This document shows, in pieces, positions 9,065 through 18,373 of a DNA stretch of 64,000 bases. The position numbers were made by a program, and so were the translations under genes. Position 1 is the first letter of the stretch, and every line of letters begins with the position of its first letter. Source of the stretch: Erwinia billingiae Eb661 (GTDB lineage: Bacteria; Pseudomonadota; Gammaproteobacteria; Enterobacterales; Enterobacteriaceae). The notes under the pieces are model-generated. The model was not told the origin of the DNA. It saw only the letters and a program-made list of their open reading frames with translations, and searched no databases. Where the stretch lies: contig NC_014306.1 in the NCBI RefSeq assembly GCF_000196615.1, positions 1 through 64,000 on the forward strand, given 5' to 3'.

Positions 9065-10411
9065 CTACCAGCTGACGGACGCCGCAAAACCGCCCGCATC
9101 ACGGTTAGCAAAGCTGGCCCGCATCCCATGCAGTTGGGCAATATTGCTGACGATGGACAGTCCCAGCCCGCTGCCGGACTTTTCCTGTCCCGGAGGCCGG
9201 TAAAACCGCTCGCCAACCCGCGTCACAGCCTCTCCCGTAACACCGGGTCCGTTATCCAGAACCTCAATACGGCGTGGCGACAGGATCAGCTGCACGCTTC
9301 CGCCGGACGGGCTGTAACGAATGGCGTTATCCAGCAGATTACGCACCATCAGCGCCAGCAGCAGCGGCTGTCCATTTTTGATGACCGGAACCCCGGGCGC
9401 CTCAAGGCTAAGCTCGATACCGGCGGCCTGCGCGTTACCATAATGATCGACAACGGCCTGTTGCAGTAGCTGTTGCAGATTGACCGGCTGCGTCTCAAGA
9501 TCCTTCTCGCTGTCCAGTCGGGAGAGCGTCAGCAACTGATCGACCATCCGAGTGGCTCTGTCGATCCCCGCATCCAGATTGGCCAGTGCATGGTGACGCA
9601 TCGCTTCATCGTCATGGGCCAGCTGCGCCACTTCGGTTTGCACCTTCAGCGCCGCCAGCGGCGTGCGCAGCTCATGCGCGGCATCTGAGGTAAAGCGTCG
9701 CTCGCGGGTCAGCATCTGCGCGATACGGGCAAACAGCGAATTCAGCTCGTCCACCAGCGGCCGGACTTCTTGTGGAACCCGATCTTCTCTTAACGGCGTC
9801 TGATCGTCCGCAGAACGATGCCGCAGCTGGCTGGCGATACGTTTCAGCGGTGCGAGCTCGTGGGTGATCAGCCATAGCAGCAGGATCAACATCACCGGCA
9901 AAGCAAACAGCCACGGCCAGAGGTTGGTCTGCACGATATCGCGGGTCATATCATCGCGATATTCCCATTCCTGACCGACCACCACCACATACTGCTGATC
10001 CGGTGTGCTCAGCCAGACCATGCGCCACAAATCATCGTCACCTTTCAGCTTGCCGTCGGTGAAGCCGTTGCGCGGGTAGTGAAAGCGGAAGTCTTTGCCG
10101 TTTTCACCGTCGTTCATCACCATTTTTCCGTCGCGGGTGAAGACCGCAAAGGCCAGCGCATCGTCTTCCTGATCGCCGCGATGATGCTTGAGCAGCTTTT
10201 TGGTTTTGGGCAGCGTCAGCGGTTCGTGGCTGAGCTGTTCCGGGTTCATCGTTGCCAGCCTTTTGGCAAACAGCATTTGCTGGGTATCAAACAGCTCATT
10301 GATTTTATGCCGCGTCTGCCACCATGAGCCGAGGCTGGCCGTTCCCCAGCAAATCAGCGTCAGCAGCAGAAAGCCCAGCATCAGACGCAGGCGCAGGCTC
10401 AGGCGATTCAC
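9065..10411 (-). CDS. qseC: QseC-like sensor histidine kinase
   Basis: A 448-residue inner-membrane kinase. A membrane segment near residues 7-27 is followed by a periplasmic sensor of about 130 residues, a second segment ([16 protein letters not shown], near 165-180) and a HAMP region. The H-box is [12 protein letters not shown] (about 240). The ATPase domain has an N-box (NLLDNAIRY), G1 (VLDNGPGV) and G2 (GSGLGLSIV). QseC responds to autoinducer-3 and adrenaline-type signals in E. coli and controls QseB phosphorylation. It overlaps qseB by 4 bp. The divergent ygiW supports qseC over other EnvZ-class kinases, but the ligand cannot be read from sequence. Confidence 0.85.
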   Translation of the reverse strand: MNRLSLRLRLMLGFLLLTLICWGTASLGSWWQTRHKINELFDTQQMLFAKRLATMNPEQLSHEPLTLPKTKKLLKHHRGDQEDDALAFAVFTRDGKMVMNDGENGKDFRFHYPRNGFTDGKLKGDDDLWRMVWLSTPDQQYVVVVGQEWEYRDDMTRDIVQTNLWPWLFALPVMLILLLWLITHELAPLKRIASQLRHRSADDQTPLREDRVPQEVRPLVDELNSLFARIAQMLTRERRFTSDAAHELRTPLAALKVQTEVAQLAHDDEAMRHHALANLDAGIDRATRMVDQLLTLSRLDSEKDLETQPVNLQQLLQQAVVDHYGNAQAAGIELSLEAPGVPVIKNGQPLLLALMVRNLLDNAIRYSPSGGSVQLILSPRRIEVLDNGPGVTGEAVTRVGERFYRPPGQEKSGSGLGLSIVSNIAQLHGMRASFANRDAGGFAASVSW

Positions 10412-11070
10412 ACCGGTTCTCCCAGCGTATAGCCGACGCCGTGAATGGTGCGGATAAACTGGCTGCCCAGTTTTTTTCGCAGATGGTGGATATGCACTTC
10501 AACGGCGTTGCTGGAGACGTCTTCATCCCAGCTGTAGAGCTTTTCTTCTAACTGCGCTCGGGTCAGCACTCTGCCGGTATTCATTAGAAACAGTTCGAGC
10601 AGCGCCAGCTCGCGGGATTTTAGCTCCAGCGGTTCGCCGTTCAGCGTCACGCGGTGCGAGCCGCTCTCCATCACCACTGCACCATGGCTGAGCAGCGGGT
10701 GAAGCTGGCCATGGCGGCGGCGAATCAACGCCTGTAACCGGGCCGCGACTTCGCTCAGGGCGAAAGGTTTGCAGAGATAGTCATCGGCCCCTTGCTGTAG
10801 GCCGGTTACCCGCTGTTCCAGCGCATCCCGCGCGGTGAGGATCAGCACCGGTTCATCCTGTCCCTGCTGACGCCACTGGCGCAAAATATCCAGCCCGTCC
10901 ATGCCCGGCAGGCTTAAATCCAGCACCACCGCGTCATAAGGCGCCGCGCTGAGTGCCGCCAGTCCCTCTTTACCTTCGGTGAACCAGTCGACGCTGAATC
11001 CCATTTTTATCAGCCCGGCTTTAATCCCGTCGCCAATTAACCGATCGTCCTCAATGACTAAGATGCGCAT
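10408..11070 (-). CDS. qseB: QseB-like OmpR-family response regulator
   Basis: 220 residues: a receiver domain with acidic pocket EDD (residues 7-9), phospho-acceptor D51 ([13 protein letters not shown]) and the conserved lysine in DYLCKPF, then an OmpR winged helix (about 125-218, ending [10 protein letters not shown]). Two-gene operon qseB-qseC with 4-bp coupling, divergent from ygiW as in E. coli. A direct repeat with TTAAGAACC in the shared 220-bp upstream region is a good candidate for its own binding site. Confidence 0.87.
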   Translation of the reverse strand: MRILVIEDDRLIGDGIKAGLIKMGFSVDWFTEGKEGLAALSAAPYDAVVLDLSLPGMDGLDILRQWRQQGQDEPVLILTARDALEQRVTGLQQGADDYLCKPFALSEVAARLQALIRRRHGQLHPLLSHGAVVMESGSHRVTLNGEPLELKSRELALLELFLMNTGRVLTRAQLEEKLYSWDEDVSSNAVEVHIHHLRKKLGSQFIRTIHGVGYTLGEPV

Positions 11071-11186
11071 GATAAATTCCTCTGTGATTACCCGCTTTAT
11101 ACGTAACAGGCAGACCGGTTGTACAGCGCAGATCGCCGGAATTCGCGTTTTTTCGCTAATTTTGATAAATATTAAGCGTGCCGCGA

Positions 11187-11225
11187 GGTTCTTAAGAACC
11201 TGTTAAGAACCCTTTGCTTTAATAG
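11187..11225. promoter_or_regulatory. Probable QseB operator and ygiW promoter
   Basis: A perfect 14-bp palindrome GGTTCTTAAGAACC (11187-11200) is followed by a second TTAAGAACC (11203-11211), giving two direct repeats with an 11-bp period, as OmpR-family dimers bind. A TAATAG -10-like sequence for ygiW follows at 11220-11225, so bound protein would sit on the -35 region. Confidence 0.6.
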
Positions 11226-11290
11226 CTCCCGAAGAGACAAACGAGGCACTATTTATTACTGCCGAACCTCCAAGGAATAAAGGTGACAAT

Positions 11291-11689
11291 ATGAAAAAGA
11301 CCGCTGCTTTATTAGCCATTACCGCGCTGGTTTCAATGCCTGTTCTTGCTGCTCAGACCGGTGGGTTTGTTGACCCAAATGCCCCCACTGCCCAGGTGCA
11401 GAAAGGCGGCTTTTCCGGACCAAACGGCACGGTAGCCACCGTTAAACAGGCGCAGGATATGAAGGATGATGCCTGGGTAACCATGCGCGGCAATATTGAA
11501 AAGCGTATTGGTGATGAGGATTATCAGTTCCGCGATGCCACCGGCACGATGAAGGTTGAGATTGATCATAAGCGCTGGGAAGGCCAGACCATTTCGCCGA
11601 AAGATAACGTCGAGCTTCAGGGCAAGATTGATAAAGACTTCAACTCGGTTGAACTGGACGTAAAACAGATCCGTAAAGTTCAGGGATAA
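11291..11689 (+). CDS. ygiW: YgiW/VisP-family periplasmic OB-fold protein
   Basis: 132 residues. A Sec signal peptide (MKKTAALLAITALVSMPVLA, cleavage about residue 20-21) is followed by a short linker and a BOF (bacterial OB-fold) domain with the motif DDAWVTMRGNIEKRIGDEDY and the segment FRDATGTMKVEID. YgiW is a stress-induced periplasmic protein; the Salmonella homologue VisP binds peptidoglycan sugars. A ribosome site AAGGAATAAAGG lies upstream. It shares the regulatory gap with qseBC, so QseB control is likely. A GC-rich hairpin follows. Confidence 0.88.
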   Translation: MKKTAALLAITALVSMPVLAAQTGGFVDPNAPTAQVQKGGFSGPNGTVATVKQAQDMKDDAWVTMRGNIEKRIGDEDYQFRDATGTMKVEIDHKRWEGQTISPKDNVELQGKIDKDFNSVELDVKQIRKVQG

Positions 11690-11695
11690 TAGGCA

Positions 11696-11729
11696 GCGGC
11701 GGGGACAGCGATCCCCGCCGCGCGTTATT
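11696..11729 (+). terminator. Terminator after ygiW
   Basis: A 10-bp perfect stem GCGGCGGGGA with TCCCCGCCGC, 6-nt loop CAGCGA, then GCGTTATTT. It lies in the 39-bp gap between the convergent ygiW and amidohydrolase genes. Confidence 0.7.
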
Positions 11730-13081
11730 TAGCTGACCAATGCACTGGCAGCCGTACGATGTTGAGCAATCAACGAGGCAATATCCAGACCCGGAATAAC
11801 GCCATCAATCACCCGCCACTGACCGCCCACCATCACGTAATCAGCTCGCTCCGCGCCACACAGAATTAAGGCGGCAATCGGATCGTGGCTGCCGCTGAAC
11901 CGTAATTCATCCATTTTAAACAGCGCCAGATCGGCCTGCATGCCGACCCGTATCTCACCAATATCCTCACGCCCTAATAAACGCGCCGATCCGCGAGTCG
12001 CCCAGCCGAGCACTTTTTGCGGTGTGATGCGCTCAGCGCCGTAGCGCAGCCGCTGTAAATAGAGCGCCTGACGGGTTTCATACATCAGGTTGGAGGCATC
12101 GTTAGAGGCGGAACCGTCCACGCCCAACCCTATGGTTGCGCCAGCCTGTTCCAAATCCAGCGTCGGGCAGATACCCGAAGCAAGCCGCATATTGGACACC
12201 GGACAGTGGCAGATGCCGGTTCCGGCCGCGCCGAGGCGGGTTATTTCATCAGGATTGAAATGAATTCCGTGCGCCAGCCAGGTGCGTGGCCCCAGCCAGC
12301 CCACCTTCTCCAGATAATCCACGGTACGCAGGCCAAAACGATCCAGACAGAATTGCTCTTCATCCAGCGTTTCGGCCAGATGGGTGTGCAGACGGACATC
12401 CCACTGCCCGGCCAGCTTTGCGCTTTCAACCATGATCTCTTCGGTAACCGAGAACGGAGAGCAGGGTGCCAGGGCAATCTGAATTTGTGCGCCGGCGCCG
12501 CGCTGGTGGTAGCGCTTAATCAGCCGCACGCTGTCTTCGAGAATAGCTTCACCCGTCTGCACCGTGTGCTGAGGCGGCAGGCCGCCCTGGTCTTCGCCGA
12601 GACTCATCGAGCCACGGGTTAACAGCGCCCGCATGCCCAGCTCTTTCACCACCTCAACCTGCACATCAATCGCCTCTTCCAGTCCGTCGGGAAAAAGATA
12701 GTGATGATCGCTGGCGGTGGTGCAGCCAGACAGCAACAGTTCCGCCATTGCCACTTTGCTGGCCAGCGCCAGCGCATCGGGCTTCAGTTTTGCCCACACC
12801 GGATAGAGCGTTTTCAGCCAGGGAAACAGCGGCTGATTGACGACGGGTGCCCAGGCTCGGGTCAGGGTTTGGTAAAAATGATGATGCGTGTTGATCAAAC
12901 CCGGCAGCACCACGTGCTGGCTGGCGTCTTTGATCTCATCGCAGGGCTGGGAAGGGTGTTGGCCTGAAGCCAGGATTTCAGTGATCACCCGATCTTCAAT
13001 GACCAGTCCACCTCGTCCATCGGTGTCTTCAGGGGTAAAAATGGCAAGCGGGTTTTTCACCCAAATACGGTGTGCGGGCAT
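11729..13081 (-). CDS. 8-oxoguanine deaminase-like amidohydrolase
   Basis: A 450-residue member of the metal-dependent amidohydrolase superfamily (AtzB/TrzN and Pa0142 group). It shows the strand-1 HxH motif in GLINTHHHFYQTLTRA (H66 and H68), later metal ligands in RLHTHLAE and LAHGIHF, and the catalytic aspartate in LGVDGSASND. Close relatives deaminate 8-oxoguanine to urate, with guanine and isocytosine as weaker substrates; older annotations call them hydroxydechloroatrazine ethylaminohydrolase. It lies 87 bp downstream of a purine-type permease on the same strand, and that pairing fits oxidised or free purine salvage. Substrate specificity is inferred. Confidence 0.8.
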   Translation of the reverse strand: MPAHRIWVKNPLAIFTPEDTDGRGGLVIEDRVITEILASGQHPSQPCDEIKDASQHVVLPGLINTHHHFYQTLTRAWAPVVNQPLFPWLKTLYPVWAKLKPDALALASKVAMAELLLSGCTTASDHHYLFPDGLEEAIDVQVEVVKELGMRALLTRGSMSLGEDQGGLPPQHTVQTGEAILEDSVRLIKRYHQRGAGAQIQIALAPCSPFSVTEEIMVESAKLAGQWDVRLHTHLAETLDEEQFCLDRFGLRTVDYLEKVGWLGPRTWLAHGIHFNPDEITRLGAAGTGICHCPVSNMRLASGICPTLDLEQAGATIGLGVDGSASNDASNLMYETRQALYLQRLRYGAERITPQKVLGWATRGSARLLGREDIGEIRVGMQADLALFKMDELRFSGSHDPIAALILCGAERADYVMVGGQWRVIDGVIPGLDIASLIAQHRTAASALVS

Positions 13082-13168
13082 AGCCAGCTTCTCCTTTATA
13101 AAGAATAAGATAAGCCAGCTCAGTTATACCCTGTCTGCTGATCCAGGGAGCGCGTACGCGTTACAAGA

Positions 13169-14542
13169 CTATTTTTCCGTTGCCAGTTTGCTTTCGCGGG
13201 TCTGACGTACCGCGGTGTCGGACGGCAACACCAGGTTCAGCACGATGGCAACAATGCCACCCGCGCTAATCGCTGAGCCAAACAGGTTAGCAAAAACCTT
13301 CGGTAAATGGCTGAGGAATTCAGGTTGCGCTTCGATGCCGAGGCCAATGCCAAACGAGACGGCAATGATCATCATGTCGCGGCGGGTCAACGGCGACTGG
13401 GTCATGATGCGGATGCCGGCCGCCAGTACGCTGCCAAACATCACCAGCGTCGCGCCGCCTAAAACCGGTGCCGGGATTTGCTGGATCACCGCGCCAAACG
13501 CCGGGAACAAGCCCAGTAACGCCAGCAGGCAGCCAATCCACATGCCGACATAGCGGCTGGCGACGCCGGTCATCTGGATCACGCCATTATTCTGCGCAAA
13601 GGTGGTGCTGGGCAGCGCCGAGAAGATGGCTGCCAGCATGCAACTGACGCCATCCGCCAGAATGCCGCCCTTTAAACGTCTGACGTAGCTTTCCCCTTCA
13701 ACGGGCTGGCGTGACAGCAGGCAGTTCGCCGTCAGATCACCGACCGCTTCAAGAATACTGATTAACGAAATCAGCGCAATCGGCAGAAACAGCGAGAAAT
13801 CAAACTGGAAGCCGAAGCGATAGGGCTGCGGCACGGCAATCCAGGATTCGGTGAACGGATGCAGGGTCAGATTGCCGCTCAGCGCGGCGGCCACGCAGCC
13901 AACGGCCATACCGAGGATCACCGCAGAGAGACGCAGCCAGCGGTTGCGCGCGTGGCTGAACAGCACGATGGTGGCCAGCGTCAGCAAACCCAGCAACAGG
14001 TTAGGTACAGAACCGAAGTTTGCCGCGTTATGACCGCCGCCCCAGTCGGTGATGCTGACCTTAATCAGGCTGATGCCAATCAGGCACACCACGGTGCCAC
14101 TGATCAACGGGGTGATCAGGCGGCGGATCTGGCCCAGAAAACGGCTGACGATCATCGGAATAAAGGCGGCAACCGTGGTCAGGCCGAAAATCATCGCCAT
14201 CACATCTTCCGGGCTGCCGCCGCGATTTTTCACGCTGAATCCGGCCGCCAGAATCACCGCCAGAAAGGCAAAGCTGGTGCCCTGCAGGCAAATCATCCCG
14301 GCACCGATATGCCTTATCCGGCGAGCCTGAATAAAGGTGCCAAGGCCGGAGACAAACAGCGACATGCTGATCAGATAAGGCAGCCAGGCATTGAGGCCCA
14401 ACACCGTACCGATAATCAACGGTGGTGTAATCACGCCCACCAGACTCGCCAGCACATGCTGTAACGCGGTAAACAGCGCGACCGTCGGAGTGGGTTTCTC
14501 CTCAAGGCCATAAATCAAATCAGAAGGTTCATTAGCAGACAT
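13169..14542 (-). CDS. NCS2-family nucleobase:cation symporter
   Basis: Starting at MSANEPSDLIYGLEEKP (GGAG 7 bp before the ATG; a frame 13 codons longer is less likely) the protein has 457 residues. It has the NCS2 profile: about 12-14 hydrophobic segments, the first motif GTSFAFLAVILAAG, and the signature [17 protein letters not shown], as in XanP/XanQ and UacT. The probable substrate is xanthine, urate or a related purine. Xanthine permease xanP is a separate gene at 53157-54545. It is transcribed before the amidohydrolase gene, so the pair probably forms an import-plus-deamination unit. Confidence 0.85.
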   Translation of the reverse strand: MSANEPSDLIYGLEEKPTPTVALFTALQHVLASLVGVITPPLIIGTVLGLNAWLPYLISMSLFVSGLGTFIQARRIRHIGAGMICLQGTSFAFLAVILAAGFSVKNRGGSPEDVMAMIFGLTTVAAFIPMIVSRFLGQIRRLITPLISGTVVCLIGISLIKVSITDWGGGHNAANFGSVPNLLLGLLTLATIVLFSHARNRWLRLSAVILGMAVGCVAAALSGNLTLHPFTESWIAVPQPYRFGFQFDFSLFLPIALISLISILEAVGDLTANCLLSRQPVEGESYVRRLKGGILADGVSCMLAAIFSALPSTTFAQNNGVIQMTGVASRYVGMWIGCLLALLGLFPAFGAVIQQIPAPVLGGATLVMFGSVLAAGIRIMTQSPLTRRDMMIIAVSFGIGLGIEAQPEFLSHLPKVFANLFGSAISAGGIVAIVLNLVLPSDTAVRQTRESKLATEK

Positions 14543-14570
14543 AACTACACTCCATGGATCGGCAGACTTT

Positions 14571-14586
14571 GTCTCATGCATGAAAC
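14571..14586. promoter_or_regulatory. Candidate operator upstream of the NCS2 permease
   Basis: GTCTCATGCATGAAAC is a 16-bp palindrome broken by one pair, with core TCATGCATGA. It lies 29 bp before the chosen start, where an operator near a promoter would be. No matching regulator is recognised; the neighbouring LysR gene more likely serves budAB. Confidence 0.35.
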
Positions 14587-14741
14587 ACGCCAGAGTGCAG
14601 TAAATGATGCGGTGGTTTTTTATTGTCTGATAGATAAGCTTTTTTTTATTGAATAAGATGATCCGAAAGTTTCACGATGTTGTTTCGTGAACCTAATTGG
14701 TGCGATCCAACCCGGCAAATACGCACCAAAATGGCACATTC

Positions 14742-15638
14742 TCAGCGCGTGGCCGGCTGAATTTCATTGAGGGTGGCCACCAGATGCAGCACCGCCGGCG
14801 ATCGATCCAGCCGTCGCCAGGCCAGGGCGATATCGCTGTTTAGCACCGCATCATCAATGGCATGCAGCGTGACGTCCGGATGGCGAATGCAGCCCAGCGA
14901 TTCCGGCACGAGGGTATAGCCAAACCCACTGGCCACCAGCCCGATGGCGGAGGCGATTTGCGGTGCCTGTTGGCCGGTGCGCGGCTGGAATCCGGCCCGC
15001 AGACAGGCGCTGATGATCATCTCATACAGGCTGGGCGCCACTTCCTGCGGAAAGAGGATCAGCGGATCCTCCGCCAGCTGCTGCAGCGACAGGGATGCCT
15101 GGCCCGCCAGCGCATGGCCCGGCGGCAACACCGCCAGCATTTTTTCACTGGCGATGACCTTCAGATTAAAGGCTTTGCTGCTTTCACACGGCAGGCGTAC
15201 AAAGGCCGCATCCAGCAATCCTTCCTGCAGGTTATGCAGCAGCGTCGCCATATTCTGCTCGCCGGTGATCATCTCCATATCCGGGTAGCGATGCTGAAAC
15301 TCCCTGAGCAGGCTGAATACCGAACCATGAAACGCCACCGAGCTGGCGAAACCGAGGGAAAGTCGTCCCCGGGTGCCGCGCGCAATGCCTTTGGCTTTCT
15401 CCAGCGCATGGCCACTGAGTTCGAGGATCTGGCAGGCATCCTGATAAAAGGCCTCTCCGGCTTCGGTCAGCTCAACGCTGCGGGTCAGTCGTTTCAACAA
15501 CGGCAGGCCAATTTCGCGCTCAAGGCGAAGGATTTGCTGGCTCAGAGGCGGTTGGGAAATCCCAAGCAGTTCGGCCGCGCGGGTGAAGTTGTGGGTCTGG
15601 GCAACGGCCACAAAATAGCGCAGGTGACGGAGTTCCAT
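14742..15638 (-). CDS. budR: BudR-like LysR-family regulator
   Basis: A 298-residue LysR protein. The winged helix-turn-helix is at residues 1-60 (MELRHLRYFVAVAQTHNFTRAAELL, then SQPPLSQQILRLE), with the effector-binding domain at about 90-290. It is divergent from budA with 103 bp between. This is the arrangement of budR in Klebsiella and Raoultella, where BudR activates acetoin and butanediol genes in response to acetate and low oxygen. Function is assigned mainly from context; the protein also resembles CatM/HcaR-type regulators. Confidence 0.75.
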   Translation of the reverse strand: MELRHLRYFVAVAQTHNFTRAAELLGISQPPLSQQILRLEREIGLPLLKRLTRSVELTEAGEAFYQDACQILELSGHALEKAKGIARGTRGRLSLGFASSVAFHGSVFSLLREFQHRYPDMEMITGEQNMATLLHNLQEGLLDAAFVRLPCESSKAFNLKVIASEKMLAVLPPGHALAGQASLSLQQLAEDPLILFPQEVAPSLYEMIISACLRAGFQPRTGQQAPQIASAIGLVASGFGYTLVPESLGCIRHPDVTLHAIDDAVLNSDIALAWRRLDRSPAVLHLVATLNEIQPATR

Positions 15639-15741
15639 ATCAAAAACGTCTCAAAGTGAAGGCTTCCCTATATTGGTATCCGGCACTGAATCGAGTCAAC
15701 ATCCTGTTAATGATTCTTAACCTTTTAGCCACGAGGATGCC

Positions 15742-16524
15742 ATGAAAAATTCTGCAACTGACTGTTTATGCGAACAAGAGCTGGCCTCTACCGTCAGCGC
15801 ATTGCAGCAGCATAAGCCAGAAAGCGTAATCTATCAGACCTCTCTGATGAGCGCGTTGCTGAGTGGGGTTTACGAGGGCAATATCACCGTTGCCGATCTG
15901 CTGAAAAAAGGGGACTTCGGCCTCGGCACTTTCAACCAGCTGGACGGCGAACTGATTGCCTTCGATCGTGAGGTCTATCAGTTACGCGCTGACGGCAGCG
16001 CCCGCGAGGCCAGTCCGCAGCAGAAAACCCCCTTTGCGGTGATGACCTTCTTCCGTCCGCAGCATCGCCATCATTTCGACCGGCCGGTGGGTCGTCAGCA
16101 GATTCACGACTATATCGACAGTCAGGTCACCTCCGATAACCAGTTCTGCGCACTGCGCATCGACGGCCGTTTCTCGGAGGCGCAGACCCGCACCGTGCCG
16201 TGCCAGCATCGTCCTTATCGCAGCATGCCCGAAGTGCTCGGCCAGCAACCCACCTTTCATTTCAGCGAGCGTAACGGCGTGCTGATTGGTTTCCGCACGC
16301 CGCAATATATGCAGGGCATCAACGTGGCGGGTTACCACGAGCACTTTATTACCGATGACCGTCAGGGTGGCGGCCATCTGCTGGATTACCGGCTGGAGGA
16401 AGGGGTGCTGACCTTCGGTGCGATCAGCAAACTGGTGATCGACCTGCCAAAAGATAACGACTTTCTGCAAGCCAACCTGAATCCCGACGATCTGGATTCG
16501 GCCATTCGTTCCGTTGAGAGCTAA
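15742..16524 (+). CDS. budA: BudA, alpha-acetolactate decarboxylase
   Basis: A 260-residue enzyme converting (S)-2-acetolactate to (R)-acetoin and CO2. The zinc ligands are visible as H199 and H201 (NVAGYHEHFI) and H212 (GGGHLLDY), matching the family pattern. An upstream CGAGGA sequence serves as ribosome site. The gene leads budAB, with budB 15 bp downstream. Together they divert pyruvate to neutral acetoin, limiting acidification during fermentation of sugars such as the ribose handled next door. Confidence 0.95.
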   Translation: MKNSATDCLCEQELASTVSALQQHKPESVIYQTSLMSALLSGVYEGNITVADLLKKGDFGLGTFNQLDGELIAFDREVYQLRADGSAREASPQQKTPFAVMTFFRPQHRHHFDRPVGRQQIHDYIDSQVTSDNQFCALRIDGRFSEAQTRTVPCQHRPYRSMPEVLGQQPTFHFSERNGVLIGFRTPQYMQGINVAGYHEHFITDDRQGGGHLLDYRLEEGVLTFGAISKLVIDLPKDNDFLQANLNPDDLDSAIRSVES

Positions 16525-16539
16525 TTCCCCTAAGGAGTC

Positions 16540-18222
16540 ATGATGAAAAACCCAACCGATACTCAGCTATGGCAGCATGGCGCCGATCTGGTCGTGGCGC
16601 AGCTGGAAGCTCAGGGCGTGAAGCAGGTCTTTGGTATTCCGGGCGCCAAAATCGATAAGGTCTTTGATTCGCTGGTGGACTCCACTATCCAGACCATCCC
16701 GGTGCGCCATGAAGCCAATGCTGCCTTTATGGCGGCGGCAGTCGGGCGGCTGACCGGCAACGCGGGCGTGGCGCTGGTCACCTCCGGCCCCGGTTGCTCG
16801 AACCTGATCACCGGTATGGCCACCGCCACCAGTGAAGGCGATCCGGTGGTGGCGCTGGGCGGCGCGGTGAAGCGCGCGGACAGTGCAAAACAGGTGCATC
16901 AGAGCATGGACACCGTTGCCATGTTTCGTCCGGTCACCAAATATGCCGTTGAAGTCACCGATGCCAATGCCCTGTCTGAAGTGATCTCCAACGCCTTCCG
17001 CCAGGCTGAACACGGCCGAGGCGGCGGTGCCTTTGTCAGCCTGCCGCAGGATATTGTTGATCAACCGGCCCGGGGCAATCTGCTGAGCAGCAAAGGTCAG
17101 GTGTTGCTGGGCGCCGCGCCAGATGTGGCGATTGAGGCGGTTGCCGCACAGATTGCGCAGGCCAAAAACCCGGTTCTGCTGCTGGGACTGATGGCCAGCC
17201 AGCCGCAAAACAGCGATGCGCTACACCGTTTGCTGGAGCGCAGCCATATTCCCGTCACCAGCACCTATCAGGCGGCTGGGGCCGTACGTCAGGGACACTT
17301 TTCACGCTTTGCTGGCCGGGTAGGCTTGTTTAACAATCAGGCGGGCGATCGTCTGTTACGTCAGGCTGACCTGATTATCACCATCGGCTACAGCCCGGTG
17401 GAATATGAGCCGGCCATGTGGAACAGCGGGACGGCCACGCTGGTGCATATCGATGTGTTGCCTGCGGAAGCGGATAACTGCTATTTGCCGGATGCTGAGC
17501 TGGTGGGCGATATCGCCGCAACGCTCGACAAACTCGCCGCGCGCATTGCCTCGCCTTTGCAGCTCAGCTCACAGGCCGCATCGATTCTGCACGATCGCCA
17601 GCAACAGCGGGAACTGCTGACATTGCAGGGCCAGAATCTGAATCAGTTTGCCTTGCATCCGCTGCGCATTGTGCGGGCGATGCAGGACATCATTAACAGC
17701 GACGTCACCCTGACGGTGGATATGGGAAGCTTCCATATCTGGATTGCCCGCTACCTTTACAGCTTCCGGGCGCGTCAGATTATGATCTCCAACGGGCAAC
17801 AGACGATGGGCGTGGCGCTGCCGTGGGCCATTGGCGCCTGGCTGGTCGACCCGAGCCGTAAAGTGGTGTCGGTCTCCGGCGATGGCGGATTCCTGCAGTC
17901 CAGTATGGAGCTGGAAACTGCCGTCAGGCTCAAAGCCAATATTCTGCACATCATCTGGGTGGATGAGGAATACAACATGGTGGCGATGCAGGAACAGAAG
18001 AAATATCAGCGGGTGTCGGGGGTTAAATTCGGCCCGGTCGATTTCAAAGCTTACGCCGAAGCCTTTGGCGCTGCCGGATTTGCGGTCGACAGCGCAGCAG
18101 CGTTAGAGCCAACGCTGCGTAAAGCCATGGATGTGCAGGGACCTGCAGTGGTCGCGGTGCCGGTCGATTATGCCGACAATCATTTGCTGATGGGCCAGCT
18201 CCATTTAAGCCAGATCCTCTAA
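16540..18222 (+). CDS. budB: BudB, catabolic acetolactate synthase
   Basis: A 560-residue ThDP enzyme condensing two pyruvates to acetolactate. The catalytic glutamate lies in [12 protein letters not shown] (about residue 50). The ThDP/Mg motif is [15 protein letters not shown] (about 447) continuing to VDEEYN. Length, and the lack of a partnering small regulatory subunit gene, favour the catabolic FAD-independent type (AlsS/BudB) over IlvB/IlvI. The ribosome site TAAGGAG lies 7 bp upstream. No budC (acetoin reductase) follows; the next gene is rbsD about 150 bp on. The end product of this locus is therefore acetoin unless a reductase is elsewhere. Confidence 0.94.
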   Translation: MMKNPTDTQLWQHGADLVVAQLEAQGVKQVFGIPGAKIDKVFDSLVDSTIQTIPVRHEANAAFMAAAVGRLTGNAGVALVTSGPGCSNLITGMATATSEGDPVVALGGAVKRADSAKQVHQSMDTVAMFRPVTKYAVEVTDANALSEVISNAFRQAEHGRGGGAFVSLPQDIVDQPARGNLLSSKGQVLLGAAPDVAIEAVAAQIAQAKNPVLLLGLMASQPQNSDALHRLLERSHIPVTSTYQAAGAVRQGHFSRFAGRVGLFNNQAGDRLLRQADLIITIGYSPVEYEPAMWNSGTATLVHIDVLPAEADNCYLPDAELVGDIAATLDKLAARIASPLQLSSQAASILHDRQQQRELLTLQGQNLNQFALHPLRIVRAMQDIINSDVTLTVDMGSFHIWIARYLYSFRARQIMISNGQQTMGVALPWAIGAWLVDPSRKVVSVSGDGGFLQSSMELETAVRLKANILHIIWVDEEYNMVAMQEQKKYQRVSGVKFGPVDFKAYAEAFGAAGFAVDSAAALEPTLRKAMDVQGPAVVAVPVDYADNHLLMGQLHLSQIL

Positions 18223-18267
18223 CCTCAGCCACGATCGCAGCCTTAAGCCAAACCCGAGGCAGGCAAC

Positions 18268-18283
18268 AGCGAAACGTTTCGAT
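18268..18283. promoter_or_regulatory. Upstream RbsR-type operator
   Basis: AGCGAAACGTTTCGAT, one base pair from the perfect palindrome at 18346-18361, centred 78 bp upstream of it. It is followed by GATCACA, a half-site resembling a CRP box (18286-18292), so repression at a distance and catabolite control may combine here. Confidence 0.65.
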
Positions 18284-18310
18284 GGCGATCACAATTTCGC
18301 GATTTGGCGG

Positions 18311-18361
18311 TTGTTTTCGCCCCTGCCTCTCTTAAACTCCGGATCAGCGAAACGTTTCGCT
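18311..18361 (+). promoter_or_regulatory. rbs promoter and main RbsR operator
   Basis: A TTGTTT -35 (18311-18316) and a TAAACT -10 (18333-18338, 16-bp spacing) precede the perfect 16-bp palindrome AGCGAAACGTTTCGCT (18346-18361). This has the same form as the RbsR operator of E. coli, and bound RbsR would cover the start of transcription. The rbsD ATG is 12 bp downstream. Confidence 0.75.
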
Positions 18362-18373
18362 CTGGAGTGAAAG

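Noticed and set aside
16540..18222. budB as an anabolic IlvB/IlvI subunit
   Set aside because: No small regulatory subunit gene follows, it is paired with budA, and the length is that of the catabolic enzyme.
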